From positions 6,909,001 through 6,973,000 of the forward strand of contig NZ_CP029617.1 of the NCBI RefSeq assembly GCF_003945545.1: 64,000 nt of DNA. The letters are read 5' to 3'. How positions within the stretch are numbered: the first letter of the stretch is position 1; each line of letters opens with the position of its first letter. Below the pieces are notes generated by a model. That model worked only from the letters and a program-made list of their open reading frames with translations. It was not told the DNA's origin and ran no database searches. Source of the stretch: Streptomyces sp. WAC 01529. GTDB taxonomy: Bacteria > Actinomycetota > Actinomycetes > Streptomycetales > Streptomycetaceae. Below, piece by piece: positions 42,601 through 49,959 of the stretch. The position numbers were made by a program, and so were the translations under genes.

Positions 42601-42911
42601 CGGACCGCGACGACGCGGCCTCCGAGGACAAGCGGCGCCGTCAGACGTGGGAGATCTGCCAGGACGCGGCCTACGAACTCATCGAGTTCCCCACCGACGA
42701 CATGCCGGAGGAGGCGAGGACCGCGCTCGACACCGCCGCACGGCGTACCTGTCTCTGCTTCGAACAGCAGATGCTCGCGGACGACCAGCGCAAGCCGCCC
42801 CGCACCGCCCGCCGCATCCTGGCCCACGTCCTCGGCGAGGCGGGATTTGGAGGGGCGGGGACAGGAGGAGCAGGGGCCGGCGAGGCAGGAACGGGAGAGG
42901 CAGGCCGGTGA
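39666..42911 (+). CDS. Large HerA/DUF87-type ATPase with cysteine-rich C-terminal region
   Basis: 1081 residues. Residues 1-370 are an N-terminal region of Ala/Gly-rich alpha-beta sequence. The ATPase core follows: P-loop GTTGSGKT (391-398), LVIEPAKTEYRALI, Walker B LLVVEEAHR (about 637-645), the SNLLSEIRAYGQGVVIADQVP motif, and NSNLKITHRVIAGDDREAL near 700. These are hallmarks of HerA/FtsK-like hexameric translocases of the DUF87/DUF853 group. The last 300 residues are unusual, with cysteine clusters near 794 (C-x3-C-x5-C), 945 (C-x3-C-x6-C) and 1028 (C-x-C), possibly zinc or Fe-S sites. HerA-type ATPases pump DNA in repair and in several phage-defence systems. It overlaps the next gene by one base. 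Confidence 0.88.
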   Translation: MSDPVTTAAVDYLQRTRLHPLWQTGAEAVVPMAARRAVRVTGVGQPVSTQTQAQIPPPGGRSSDDPGFEPATLPLLVGLAGAGAPLAFLLDGSGQGTSIRLGTWAQEGMDEAGLDARQRMLLGILDGCYPAVGITAAGVGVPRLDFGALALGVPGPAAVDARDGALPVDRLIRSMSGTRWAALVLATPVGPDALGADRNRVLNEMRVVSSAVEARGVSSPLAAHYVDLLQARLEALADAHARGGWRTAVYLFGERPEDVTALASAWRAVFSGAKSIPEPVRTLPHPAVAGLGGGWALPADPEQPGPNLYQHPYAAQTVLSSAQLAAYVHLPQLETLGFSVSPLARFDVVAPPVSGDEHHLVVGDVLHHHRARGTTYRVPLRSLSRHVFIPGTTGSGKTNTIMGLLIEAAGKGVPFLVIEPAKTEYRALIEHPTLGRNLQVFTVGKATVAPFVLNPFEAPEGTTVSEHLDLLRAVFTAAFGMWTPLPQILDRCLHEVYADRGWDLRTNLNSRLGGATGPGSGATGGPGSGTADAFPTLSDLIAKVAEVIPTLGYEDRIAGDMRAALLTRLESLRRGAKGAMLDVSRSLPPAQLFGTPTVVELDALGDEGDKAFFTGLLLIRLVEHRRAQGQSRDLVHLLVVEEAHRLLENVRATSSEEAANPKGQAVETFSNLLSEIRAYGQGVVIADQVPVRLAPDVIKNSNLKITHRVIAGDDREALAAAMAMDEAQARALITLGVGEAVVFSGGDDAPLLVRVPPVKDPLSPRPPTDVQVQEHMRRWREAGAFTELFLPQPFCAETCATPEACAAARELTGDVYVQRVLSRVLTSTIDESGALDRLWDDLGTALRARRPTSVATTDLLRAFAGHGAEWLTTRRGSQRGWSYADTGELCDRLRAVLLSKADQAGQADATGRGDFGGGGGTAALVGALQETARRLHARQFEPYPVCHLVCSQDPPLCLYRAAVADLVASRRYQSPWRDADRDDAASEDKRRRQTWEICQDAAYELIEFPTDDMPEEARTALDTAARRTCLCFEQQMLADDQRKPPRTARRILAHVLGEAGFGGAGTGGAGAGEAGTGEAGR

Positions 42912-43441
42912 TGGGATCGCTCCTCGACAAGGTGCGCGCCGACAACGACCGGGCGGCGGAGGCGTCCCGCGCCAAAGGGCAGGCCGAATACGACAAGTTC
43001 AGCAGGGAGTCGGCGGAGCTGGGCGCGCAGGTCATGGAGCGGACAGGCCTGCCGGGATCCGACATCGCCGCCGCCATGCTGCGCTCTGCGGCGGGCAACC
43101 ACGACGCCTGGACCAAAATGGGCGGTCAGCCCGGGAAACTGCCCGGCGGGCTGGGCGGCGCGGACGGCCTCGGCGTCGGCACGCCCAAGGCGGACGCCTC
43201 CATCGAGAAGATGCTGCCCGGCACCGGAACGCTGCTGAGCGGCTCGGCCGCCACCAAGTTCGGCGAGGGCGTCGACCTCGACCTGAAACTCGGCCTCGCC
43301 CTCGACGGCGGCCGTGGCGGGGGCTCGCAGAACCCGATGCCGAGCGGTGCGACCGAGCTGTCGTCCCGCCCGCTGACGGAGGCCTCCACCGAAAAGAGGG
43401 GCCGCGTCCAAGATTTCATCGACAGCACTCTTCGTCACTGA
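42911..43441 (+). CDS. Small helical protein of the ATPase operon, unknown
   Basis: 176 residues from ATG 42911, sharing its first base with the ATPase stop (TGATG). The N-terminal 60 residues are strongly helical and charged (LLDKVRADNDRAAEASRAKG), probably a coiled coil, then a Gly/Leu-rich middle and a short conserved-looking tail (KRGRVQDFIDSTLRH). No signal, membrane helix or enzyme motif. Coupling to the ATPase suggests a subunit or adaptor. I do not recognise a family. Confidence 0.65.
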   Translation: MGSLLDKVRADNDRAAEASRAKGQAEYDKFSRESAELGAQVMERTGLPGSDIAAAMLRSAAGNHDAWTKMGGQPGKLPGGLGGADGLGVGTPKADASIEKMLPGTGTLLSGSAATKFGEGVDLDLKLGLALDGGRGGGSQNPMPSGATELSSRPLTEASTEKRGRVQDFIDSTLRH

Positions 43442-43457
43442 CAGACCGGATGACGCC

Positions 43458-44882
43458 ATGTCCGAGCGCTACAACGAACAGAGCGGACAGACCGAACAGA
43501 CCGAGAAGGCCAGAGCCTCCACCGAGCAGGGCCGCGAAGGACCGGATTCCTCGGTGCGGCAGGACCGGCCGGACCTGAACGGCAAAGGCGGCGACTCCCG
43601 CCCCGAAAACGCTGCGTCCTACCGCACCATGGAGCTGCGTCCGGAGGACCGGCTGAGCGAAATGCCGCCCCGCACCCTGGAGTTGCGCCCCGAGGACATG
43701 ACCCGGGATGCCATGCGACTCACGAATTACGCGGAGAACACCCAGAACGCGCAGAGCATGCAGGGCACGCAGAGCACGCAGAGCACGGAGAACACGGCGT
43801 CCGGCGGCATGAGCGGCCCGAACGCCACCTCCTCTCCCGGCCGCTCGGAAGCGCCGCCCGTCCAGACCGACGACCCGAGGGTGAAGCCTCCCGAGCAGAA
43901 ACCTCCCGAGCAGAAGCCCCCGGAGCAGAAGCCCCCAGAGCAGAAACCGCCGGAAAAGAAGGGGCCGGACGGCCGGACCGACACGGACGTCCGCAAGGAA
44001 CTGGAGAAGAGGACGGGAAAGAGCTACGGCGAACTCGTCGTGGGGCTGGGCAAGGGCCCGATCGACCCCGCCAAGATCTCGCCCCGCGACGTCGAGCGCG
44101 AGCTGGTGAACAACGGCACACTCCGGCCGACCACGATGGACACCAAGGAACCCGTCGTCATCGACAACGTCCTTACCCCGCACCCCTACCAGCCGGACCG
44201 CTTCGTCACCGAAGGCCGCGTCGGCCCCGAGAGCAAGATCGACGCGGACAAGGCCGCCGGACAGCAGGCCGTCAGGGACGCCGCCACCAAGGGGATCGCG
44301 CAGGCCGTCGCCGGTACCAAACCCGGCGCCGCCTCCGAGGGCCTGGTCAAACCCGCGCCCGAGCAACGGCGGTACGAGCCCCGCCCGCCGACCACCTACG
44401 AACCCCGCCAGGGAGCCCACCACCCCGAACCCCCCAAGTGGGGCGGCCTCGGCCCCCAGGGCCCCGAGAAGAACAGCCAGCTCACGGCGCCCCGCGTCGT
44501 CACGGGGGAGATCAAGACCCAGAACTCCGCCGACGCCGCCAAGGACGTGGCGCTGACGAAATGGGCCGCCCAGCACCCGGACACGGCCTGCGTGGCCGTC
44601 GTGACGTACGACGCCCACGGCAACCTCTCCATGGACGTCTATCTGGCCGGAGGCAATCAGGACCTGGTCTGGCACAACGACAACATCGGACACGTCGACC
44701 CGTCACAGCTGCCGAAAGAGGCCTACCAGTCGAGCGCGTTCGGCACCAAGATCGAACCGGCCGTGACGAAGTACGTGGGCGAATACCTCGGCCAGCACTT
44801 CCAGGCCAAGTCGGGCAACGCCACAGGCCCCGACTTCGTCCCCGGCCGGCCGGTGATGAAGTTCAACCTGATGACGAAGTAG
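43458..44882 (+). CDS. Repeat-rich disordered protein with a compact C-terminal domain
   Basis: 474 residues. Residues 1-140 are polar and repetitive (two ELRPED copies; QS/TQ-rich stretch). Residues 143-167 are five tandem KPPEQ-type pentapeptides, encoded by 15-bp DNA repeats at 43884-43958. Residues 170-230 and 330-474 are ordered. The last region has a strand with GEIKTQ (Glu351, Lys353), a helix (ADAAKDVALTKWAAQH) and a strand (CVAVVTYDAHG), which follows the order of the E-x-K half of a PD-(D/E)xK nuclease core, though the first acidic residue is not evident. The design, a long flexible linker and a C-terminal domain, resembles effector proteins. Function unknown; last gene of the operon. 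Confidence 0.65.
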   Translation: MSERYNEQSGQTEQTEKARASTEQGREGPDSSVRQDRPDLNGKGGDSRPENAASYRTMELRPEDRLSEMPPRTLELRPEDMTRDAMRLTNYAENTQNAQSMQGTQSTQSTENTASGGMSGPNATSSPGRSEAPPVQTDDPRVKPPEQKPPEQKPPEQKPPEQKPPEKKGPDGRTDTDVRKELEKRTGKSYGELVVGLGKGPIDPAKISPRDVERELVNNGTLRPTTMDTKEPVVIDNVLTPHPYQPDRFVTEGRVGPESKIDADKAAGQQAVRDAATKGIAQAVAGTKPGAASEGLVKPAPEQRRYEPRPPTTYEPRQGAHHPEPPKWGGLGPQGPEKNSQLTAPRVVTGEIKTQNSADAAKDVALTKWAAQHPDTACVAVVTYDAHGNLSMDVYLAGGNQDLVWHNDNIGHVDPSQLPKEAYQSSAFGTKIEPAVTKYVGEYLGQHFQAKSGNATGPDFVPGRPVMKFNLMTK

Positions 44883-44923
44883 CGCCCGGCCCCCGTCGGC
44901 ACACGTCGGCACCCGTCGGCGCC

Positions 44924-45346
44924 TCAGAGCCCGAGCCGGCCCGGTTCGCTCGCGAGGGCCCGGAAGTACTCACGCGGATCCTCCACCATCCGCCGCTCCT
45001 TGAGGTCGAGCAGCCCGCCGAGGGAGGAGACCGTCGCGGCGACCGTACCGTCCGCCTTGGTGATGATCTGTTCTATACGGAACGTCTTGCCCTCGCCCCA
45101 CACGAACGCGCAGCTCACCGTCGTCTCGTCGCCCGCCCGCAACTCGGCGCGGTAGCGGATGGTGTTCTCCAGGGCCACCGGACCGACACCCTTGTCGAGG
45201 AGGTCGGCCTGCGTGATCCCGGCCGCCCGCAGCAGCGACCAGCGGGCGTGCTCGGCGTACTGGAGATAGACGGCCTGATTGAGGTGGCCCTGCGAGTCCG
45301 TCTCGTACCCACGGACGCCGATGCTGACGGAGAACGGCTCTGTCAC
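44924..45346 (-). CDS. Acyl-CoA thioesterase (4HBT hotdog fold)
   Basis: 140 residues from the GTG at 45346. Hotdog-fold thioesterase of the 4-hydroxybenzoyl-CoA group: the RGYETDSQGHLNQAVYLQYAEHARW segment carries the catalytic-type Asp (D-S-Q-G-H-x-N) near residue 17. Cytoplasmic hydrolysis of acyl-CoA thioesters. It converges tail to tail with the disordered-protein gene and stands 94 bases from the next minus-strand gene. Confidence 0.88.
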   Translation of the reverse strand: MTEPFSVSIGVRGYETDSQGHLNQAVYLQYAEHARWSLLRAAGITQADLLDKGVGPVALENTIRYRAELRAGDETTVSCAFVWGEGKTFRIEQIITKADGTVAATVSSLGGLLDLKERRMVEDPREYFRALASEPGRLGL

Positions 45347-45439
45347 GGTGTTCCCTTCACTGGACTTCCCGATGATCCGGTGCTGCTTCCCGATGGTCCC
45401 GCTGGTCTGCTTCTGGGTGGTCCGCCGGTGCTGTGCGGC

Positions 45440-46114
45440 TCACGTCCTTCTCGGCGAGGCCAGCAGATAGCGGGCCCCGCCGCGCGGTCCGGTGTGCTCG
45501 CCGGTCTGCCAGCCCGCCCGCTCCAGCGCCTCCGCGCACGCCCGCAGCCCCTCCGGGGACGGCTCCCGCACGGCGACGGCCTCGGGCTGCGGGGTCCCCG
45601 TCACCTCGTACCCCTCGCGGCCCGGGCGGGCGGGAGGCAGGCCCGCCGCCTCCAGGGCCAGCGCCGCCGCCTGGACGAGATGCGTGCGCTCCCACGCGCA
45701 GGGCCGGTCGCGGGCCCCGTCCGCGTTCGTCATCCGGCGCAGCTCCACCAGGCCCTCCCAGGCGCCCCGGACCTCCCGCGCCCGCGCGGCGCCCTCGCTC
45801 CCGGTCACCGAGGTCTCCGTGCCGGTCCGGGCGGTGAAGACACCGGGGTCCGCCGCCGGTTCGGGCGGAGGCGGAGCCTGCGCGGGCTGCCGCGCGGCCT
45901 CGTCCCGCAGGCGGTGGCCCGCGGGCGACAGGAAGAACGCGTGCGGGGGCCGGGGATGGCGGAAGGCGAGCCGCGCCCGCACCAGGGCCGTCAGCTGGGC
46001 CTGCGTGCCGGACAGGCGGCCCGTCTCCGGATCCGCGGCCTCGATGATGCGCCGCTGGGCGGCCGTGGGTGGCTTCACCGCGCCCGCACCCCCTTCCGCG
46101 TCGGTCGGCGTCAA
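45440..46114 (-). CDS. Hypothetical protein, winged-helix-like
   Basis: 224 residues from a TTG at 46114, which overlaps the stop of the upstream oxidoreductase as TTGA. Residues 10-70 resemble a winged helix (AAQRRIIEAADPETGRLSGT then LTALVRARLAF); the middle is Pro/Ala-rich, and the end (AWERTHLVQAAALALEAAGL, CAEALERAGWQT) repeats a helical pattern. I do not recognise a family. Translational coupling suggests a helper of the F420-dependent enzyme. Confidence 0.6.
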   Translation of the reverse strand: MTPTDAEGGAGAVKPPTAAQRRIIEAADPETGRLSGTQAQLTALVRARLAFRHPRPPHAFFLSPAGHRLRDEAARQPAQAPPPPEPAADPGVFTARTGTETSVTGSEGAARAREVRGAWEGLVELRRMTNADGARDRPCAWERTHLVQAAALALEAAGLPPARPGREGYEVTGTPQPEAVAVREPSPEGLRACAEALERAGWQTGEHTGPRGGARYLLASPRRT

Positions 46115-47016
46115 CTGCTTCCGATAGTGCCCTGTGCCACTGACATCAGGAGTTCGAGCACCCGCCGGTCGTCGTCCGCGCCCGCCCGCTCACCGGGGGT
46201 CCCCGGGTAGGTGTCCAGGAGCACGTCGGTGGCGCCGAGAGCGGCCAGGGTCTCCAGGTCGCCGCGGATCTGGTCGAGGCTGCCGTGGCCGAGCGGGCGG
46301 TCGTCGGCGTCCGGCACACCGCCGAGCCGGATCTGGAGGCGCGGCGCGAGATCCGGCACCGGGCGGCCCGCGGCCCCGGCCTCGGCCGCGATGCGGGGGA
46401 GCGCCGTGCGCAGCGCCTCCCGTGTCGGCATGAACGGATGCCAGGCCTCGCCGAGACGGGCCGCGCGGCGCTGCGCGGCGGGGGAGTTGCCGCCCACCCA
46501 GACCGGCAGCTGGGGGCGGGTGGCGGGCGAGGGGGCGGTGCGGACATCCTCGTACGACACATACGTGCCCTGGAACGACGTCGGGTCCTCGCGCCACGCG
46601 GCACGGATCGCCGTGAGGTACTCGTCGGTGATCGCGCCCCGCTCGTGGAAGGGGACGCCCAGCGCCGCGTACTCGGCGGCGGACCAGCCGACGCCCGCGC
46701 CGAGGATGAAACCGGCGGCGTTGAGCCGGTCGATGTTGGCGGCGAGCCGCGCGGTCTGCAACGGGTGCCGGTAGGGGATCACCGTGATCGTGGTGCCGAG
46801 CCGCAGCCCCGGCACGCGCCCCGCCAGATGCGCGGCGAGCACGAACTGGTCGTAGAACGGCGCCGGATAGACCTCGTGGACGTCGGGCGTCACCGCTATG
46901 TGGTCGGAGATCATCGCGAACTCGAAGCCGAGTTCACGGGCGTCGGCCGCCTGCCGCACCAGGGAGTCGGGGGTGGTGCCGGAACCGAAGTTGAGGAGAT
47001 TCACGCCGTATCGCAT
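46111..47016 (-). CDS. LLM-class F420-dependent oxidoreductase (TIGR03619-like)
   Basis: 301 residues from ATG 47016; a TTG at 47037 would add seven residues without a better ribosome site. TIM-barrel enzyme of the luciferase-like monooxygenase family, using coenzyme F420. Motifs: FAMISDHIAV, LRLGTTITVIPYRHPLQTAR, FILGAGVGWSAAEY and PVWVGGNSPAAQRRAARLG. The substrate is unknown. It overlaps the following gene by four bases and is followed on the other side by a histidine phosphatase gene. Confidence 0.88.
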   Translation of the reverse strand: MRYGVNLLNFGSGTTPDSLVRQAADARELGFEFAMISDHIAVTPDVHEVYPAPFYDQFVLAAHLAGRVPGLRLGTTITVIPYRHPLQTARLAANIDRLNAAGFILGAGVGWSAAEYAALGVPFHERGAITDEYLTAIRAAWREDPTSFQGTYVSYEDVRTAPSPATRPQLPVWVGGNSPAAQRRAARLGEAWHPFMPTREALRTALPRIAAEAGAAGRPVPDLAPRLQIRLGGVPDADDRPLGHGSLDQIRGDLETLAALGATDVLLDTYPGTPGERAGADDDRRVLELLMSVAQGTIGSS

Positions 47017-47065
47017 ACCGGCAGTCTTGGTGATCAAGAGCGCGGGTGTCGAGTCCCGGCGCCCG

Positions 47066-47659
47066 CTACGGCCGCAGGTTCCAGCTCGCCACCACCGGGC
47101 GCCCGTGCTCCGTGCTCAGCCGGCTGATCGTGCCCGTGGCCATGAGGAACATCGAACCGCCCGACGCGGGCAGACCGAGGCGCCGGGCCGTGAGGACGCG
47201 CAGGAAGTGGCTGTGGGCGAAGAGGACCACGCTGCCCTCGTTGTTGGCCAGCGCCGCGTCCACCTTGGCCAGCATCCGGTCGGCGCGCTCGCCGACCTGC
47301 TCCGGGCTCTCGCCGGGGTGCTCCGGCGGGCCCGCGGCGACACCGTCGGTGAAGAGGTACCAGTCGGGCCGGGTGCGGTGGATCTCGACGGTCGTCACAC
47401 CCTCGTACGCTCCGTAGTCCCACTCGCGCAGATCCGCATCGACGTACGCGTCCGGGAACCCGGCCAGCTCCGCGGTCTCCCGCGAGCGCCGCAGCGGGCT
47501 CGTGAACGCCGCACCGATCCGGAACCGGCCGACGAGCGGGGCCAGCGAGCGGGCCTGCTCCCTGCCGTTGTCCGTGAGGGGGATGTCCGTCCAGCTGGTG
47601 TGCTGCCCGGTGAGGGCCCACGACGTCTCGCCGTGCCGGACGAGGAGCAGATCGCCCAT
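47066..47659 (-). CDS. Histidine phosphatase-family protein
   Basis: 197 residues. The phosphoglycerate-mutase-like phosphatase motif RHGET is at residues 8-12, the second-half residues include SRETAEL, and the catalytic partner His sits in HSHFLR near 147. Members remove phosphates from small molecules or proteins. The 5' region contains two copies of a 19-base direct repeat. Confidence 0.9.
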   Translation of the reverse strand: MGDLLLVRHGETSWALTGQHTSWTDIPLTDNGREQARSLAPLVGRFRIGAAFTSPLRRSRETAELAGFPDAYVDADLREWDYGAYEGVTTVEIHRTRPDWYLFTDGVAAGPPEHPGESPEQVGERADRMLAKVDAALANNEGSVVLFAHSHFLRVLTARRLGLPASGGSMFLMATGTISRLSTEHGRPVVASWNLRP

Positions 47660-47690
47660 GGTCGCGCCATTCCTGTTCTTCCGGTGGTGA

Positions 47691-47728
47691 CCGGATTCTT
47701 GCGGTGGTGCCGGATTCTTGCGGTGGTG
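47691..47728. repeat. Two 19-bp direct repeats
   Basis: CCGGATTCTTGCGGTGGTG occurs at 47691-47709 and again at 47710-47728 with no spacer. A third partial unit precedes it at TTCTTCCGGTGGTGA. Likely a slippage duplication in the promoter region of the phosphatase gene. Confidence 0.85.
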
Positions 47729-47799
47729 GCCGAACCGTCCGGTCCGGCCACCACCGAGACTGCCACGCCTCCGCCGTCACCCGCGTGGCGGGGGCGCGG

Positions 47800-48588
47800 C
47801 TACAGCCCCTGCGGCACCCGCGCGGGGCGGCCCGAGCCGCGGGTCAGGGCGTATCCGCCGACGCCCGCGAGCGCCGCGAGGACACCGCCGCCCGCCGTCC
47901 ACAGCCAGCGCGACGACCACCAGCCGGAGGCCCAGCCGTCCTCGGGCTCGGTCGCCGCGGCCGGCTTCTGCCGGTCCGAGCCCGCGCCCGGCACCAGCGG
48001 CTCCCCGAGCGCCCCGTCGACGGCCTGCGCGCCGCCCGCGTCGGTCGTGGTGACCTTCGCGTCGGCCCGCACCGGCAGCCCGAGGTCGTCGGCCTTCAGG
48101 TCCGTGACCGTGAGCCGCAGGTAGTAGGTACCGGGCAGCGGATCGTTCGCCCACTGCTCCGACCAGGCCCTGACGGTACGCAGCGTGCAGGAGAGCGAGA
48201 CCGAACCGGCGTCCCGCGCGGCCTGCCGCTTCGGCGTGCCGAGGCGGCAGGCCTGGCGGCGCCGCAGACCGTCGTACACGTCGACCTGCCAGGTGGAAGC
48301 GGCGTGTCGCGCCGCCGCGTCCGGCAGCTTCACCGTGGCGTGCACGGTGGCCCGCTGCCCGGCGTCCACGGGGAACGCCCAGTACAGGTAGTCGCCCGTG
48401 GACGCCTCCGCGGTGGCCTCCTGGTCGGGGCGGATCGCGGTGGCGGTGCGGAAGGAGGTGCCCGCCTCGGTCGGGGCCGCGTCGTCCTTGGGGTCCTCGC
48501 CGTCATCGGCGGCGGCTGCCCCGGGGAAGGCCAGCAGGGCGGTGGCGGCCAGCGCGGCCACCTGGCCCAGCACACGTGTCGTACGCAT
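47800..48588 (-). CDS. Secreted/membrane-anchored protein paired with a VWA protein
   Basis: 262 residues from ATG 48588, which overlaps the preceding stop as TGATG. Signal peptide (LGQVAALAATALLAFPGAAA), a beta-sandwich-like ectodomain of about 170 residues (DYLYWAFPVDAGQRATVHATVKLP; TYYLRLTVTDL), and a C-terminal membrane helix (LWTAGGGVLAALAGVGGYAL). The layout matches that of its partner. No family with known role; probably an extracellular partner of the VWA protein. Confidence 0.75.
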   Translation of the reverse strand: MRTTRVLGQVAALAATALLAFPGAAAADDGEDPKDDAAPTEAGTSFRTATAIRPDQEATAEASTGDYLYWAFPVDAGQRATVHATVKLPDAAARHAASTWQVDVYDGLRRRQACRLGTPKRQAARDAGSVSLSCTLRTVRAWSEQWANDPLPGTYYLRLTVTDLKADDLGLPVRADAKVTTTDAGGAQAVDGALGEPLVPGAGSDRQKPAAATEPEDGWASGWWSSRWLWTAGGGVLAALAGVGGYALTRGSGRPARVPQGL

Positions 48589-49889
48589 CAGTTGGTCCTC
48601 CAGACCGCGAAACGCCAGCGCGAGAGCCAGCCCCAGACGAGACCGGCCAGGAAACCCACGAGGACGAGCAGACCGAGCAGCCACCAGCCGTGGCCGAGCC
48701 CGAAGGAGGCCACGTCCGAGGCCTCGTCGGGGGAGTCGACCAGATCGACGGCCAGCTCGACCGGCAGACCCGGCGTCTTCTTCACCGAGGCGGGCGCGGA
48801 GAAGGAATTGCTGACGCGCAGACAGACCGTCTCGGTGGCCCCGTACTTGTCGTCCTCGGACATGTCGTCCGCTTCCGGCCTCGGATAGCGCAGCCCCGTC
48901 GAGATGACGTCCGTACGGCCGTCGCCCGACTCCTGGCCGCGTACGATCTCACGGCCGTTCGGCGTCTCGGCCCGCAGCAGCACGCCGTAGTCCTGGTGGA
49001 CGGCACGGTCCGCCGACACGCTCACGGAGGCGCGCAGCTCCTTGCCCTCGGGGACGTCCACGCGGTACCAGCGGTGCTCGCCGAACTCCTCGCGGTCGGT
49101 GTAGAGACCGGACTTCAGCCGCGGGGCGTCGGTGCACTCCGCCGCGCCCTTCGCCTCCACCGGGGTGACGACCGGGTCGGCGGCGCGGTCCACCAACTGC
49201 TTGACGCGACCGGCCAGTTCGTCGGTGTGGCGGATCGAGGTGTACGTCCCGCCGGTGGCCTCCGCGATGCAGCTCAGCTGGTCGCGGGTCTTGGCGTCCG
49301 GCACCAGGCCCAGGGTGTCGATGGTGAGGTGGATGCCCTTGGCGGAGATCTCCCGGGCCACCACGCACGGGTCGAGCGGCTGGCAGGTGTCCTCGCCGTC
49401 GGATATCAGCACGATGCGGCGGCTGCGCCCGGCCGTGTCGTCCGTCAGGTCGTCGGCGGCCTTGAGCAGCGTCGGGCCGATCGGGGTCCAGCCGGTCGGC
49501 GCGAGGGTCGCCACGGCGGTCTTCGCGTCGGTGCGGCCCGCCTTGTCGAGCCGCTCCACGGGGTAGAGCAGCTCGGTGTCCTTGCAGCCCGTCTTGCGGT
49601 CGTCGCCGCGGTAGTTGGCGCCGAGGGTACGGATGCCGAGCGCGACCTCGTCCGGGGTGGCGTCCAGGACCTCGTTGAACGCCTGCTTGGCGGCGGCCAT
49701 CCGGGACTTGCCGTCGATGTCGCGGGCCCGCATGGAGCCGCTGACATCGAGGACCAGCTCGACCTTGGGGGAGGGCTGCTCCGGTTCGTCGTCGTCATCG
49801 GCGGCTGCGGGGCCCGCCGTGACGAGCCCGGCGGTCAGGGCGGCGAGCAGGGCGATGACCCAGGCCGCCGGCCGTTGTCTTGTGATCAT
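48588..49889 (-). CDS. VWA-domain protein, secreted and membrane-anchored
   Basis: 433 residues. Signal peptide (residues 1-30), von Willebrand factor A domain with the MIDAS pattern D-V-S-G-S (near residue 49), GWTPIGPTLL and DGEDTC, then a beta-rich region, and a C-terminal membrane helix (WLLGLLVLVGFLAGLVWGW). Such proteins act as adhesion or assembly factors outside the cytoplasmic membrane. The two-gene operon with the next protein suggests a complex. Confidence 0.87.
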   Translation of the reverse strand: MITRQRPAAWVIALLAALTAGLVTAGPAAADDDDEPEQPSPKVELVLDVSGSMRARDIDGKSRMAAAKQAFNEVLDATPDEVALGIRTLGANYRGDDRKTGCKDTELLYPVERLDKAGRTDAKTAVATLAPTGWTPIGPTLLKAADDLTDDTAGRSRRIVLISDGEDTCQPLDPCVVAREISAKGIHLTIDTLGLVPDAKTRDQLSCIAEATGGTYTSIRHTDELAGRVKQLVDRAADPVVTPVEAKGAAECTDAPRLKSGLYTDREEFGEHRWYRVDVPEGKELRASVSVSADRAVHQDYGVLLRAETPNGREIVRGQESGDGRTDVISTGLRYPRPEADDMSEDDKYGATETVCLRVSNSFSAPASVKKTPGLPVELAVDLVDSPDEASDVASFGLGHGWWLLGLLVLVGFLAGLVWGWLSRWRFAVWRTN

Positions 49890-49959
49890 CGCCGGATCTT
49901 ATTGATCTTGGCGTGGATCCCCCAAAACGGCGCCGGGGCCCGGTCCGGGGAGCGGCGCC

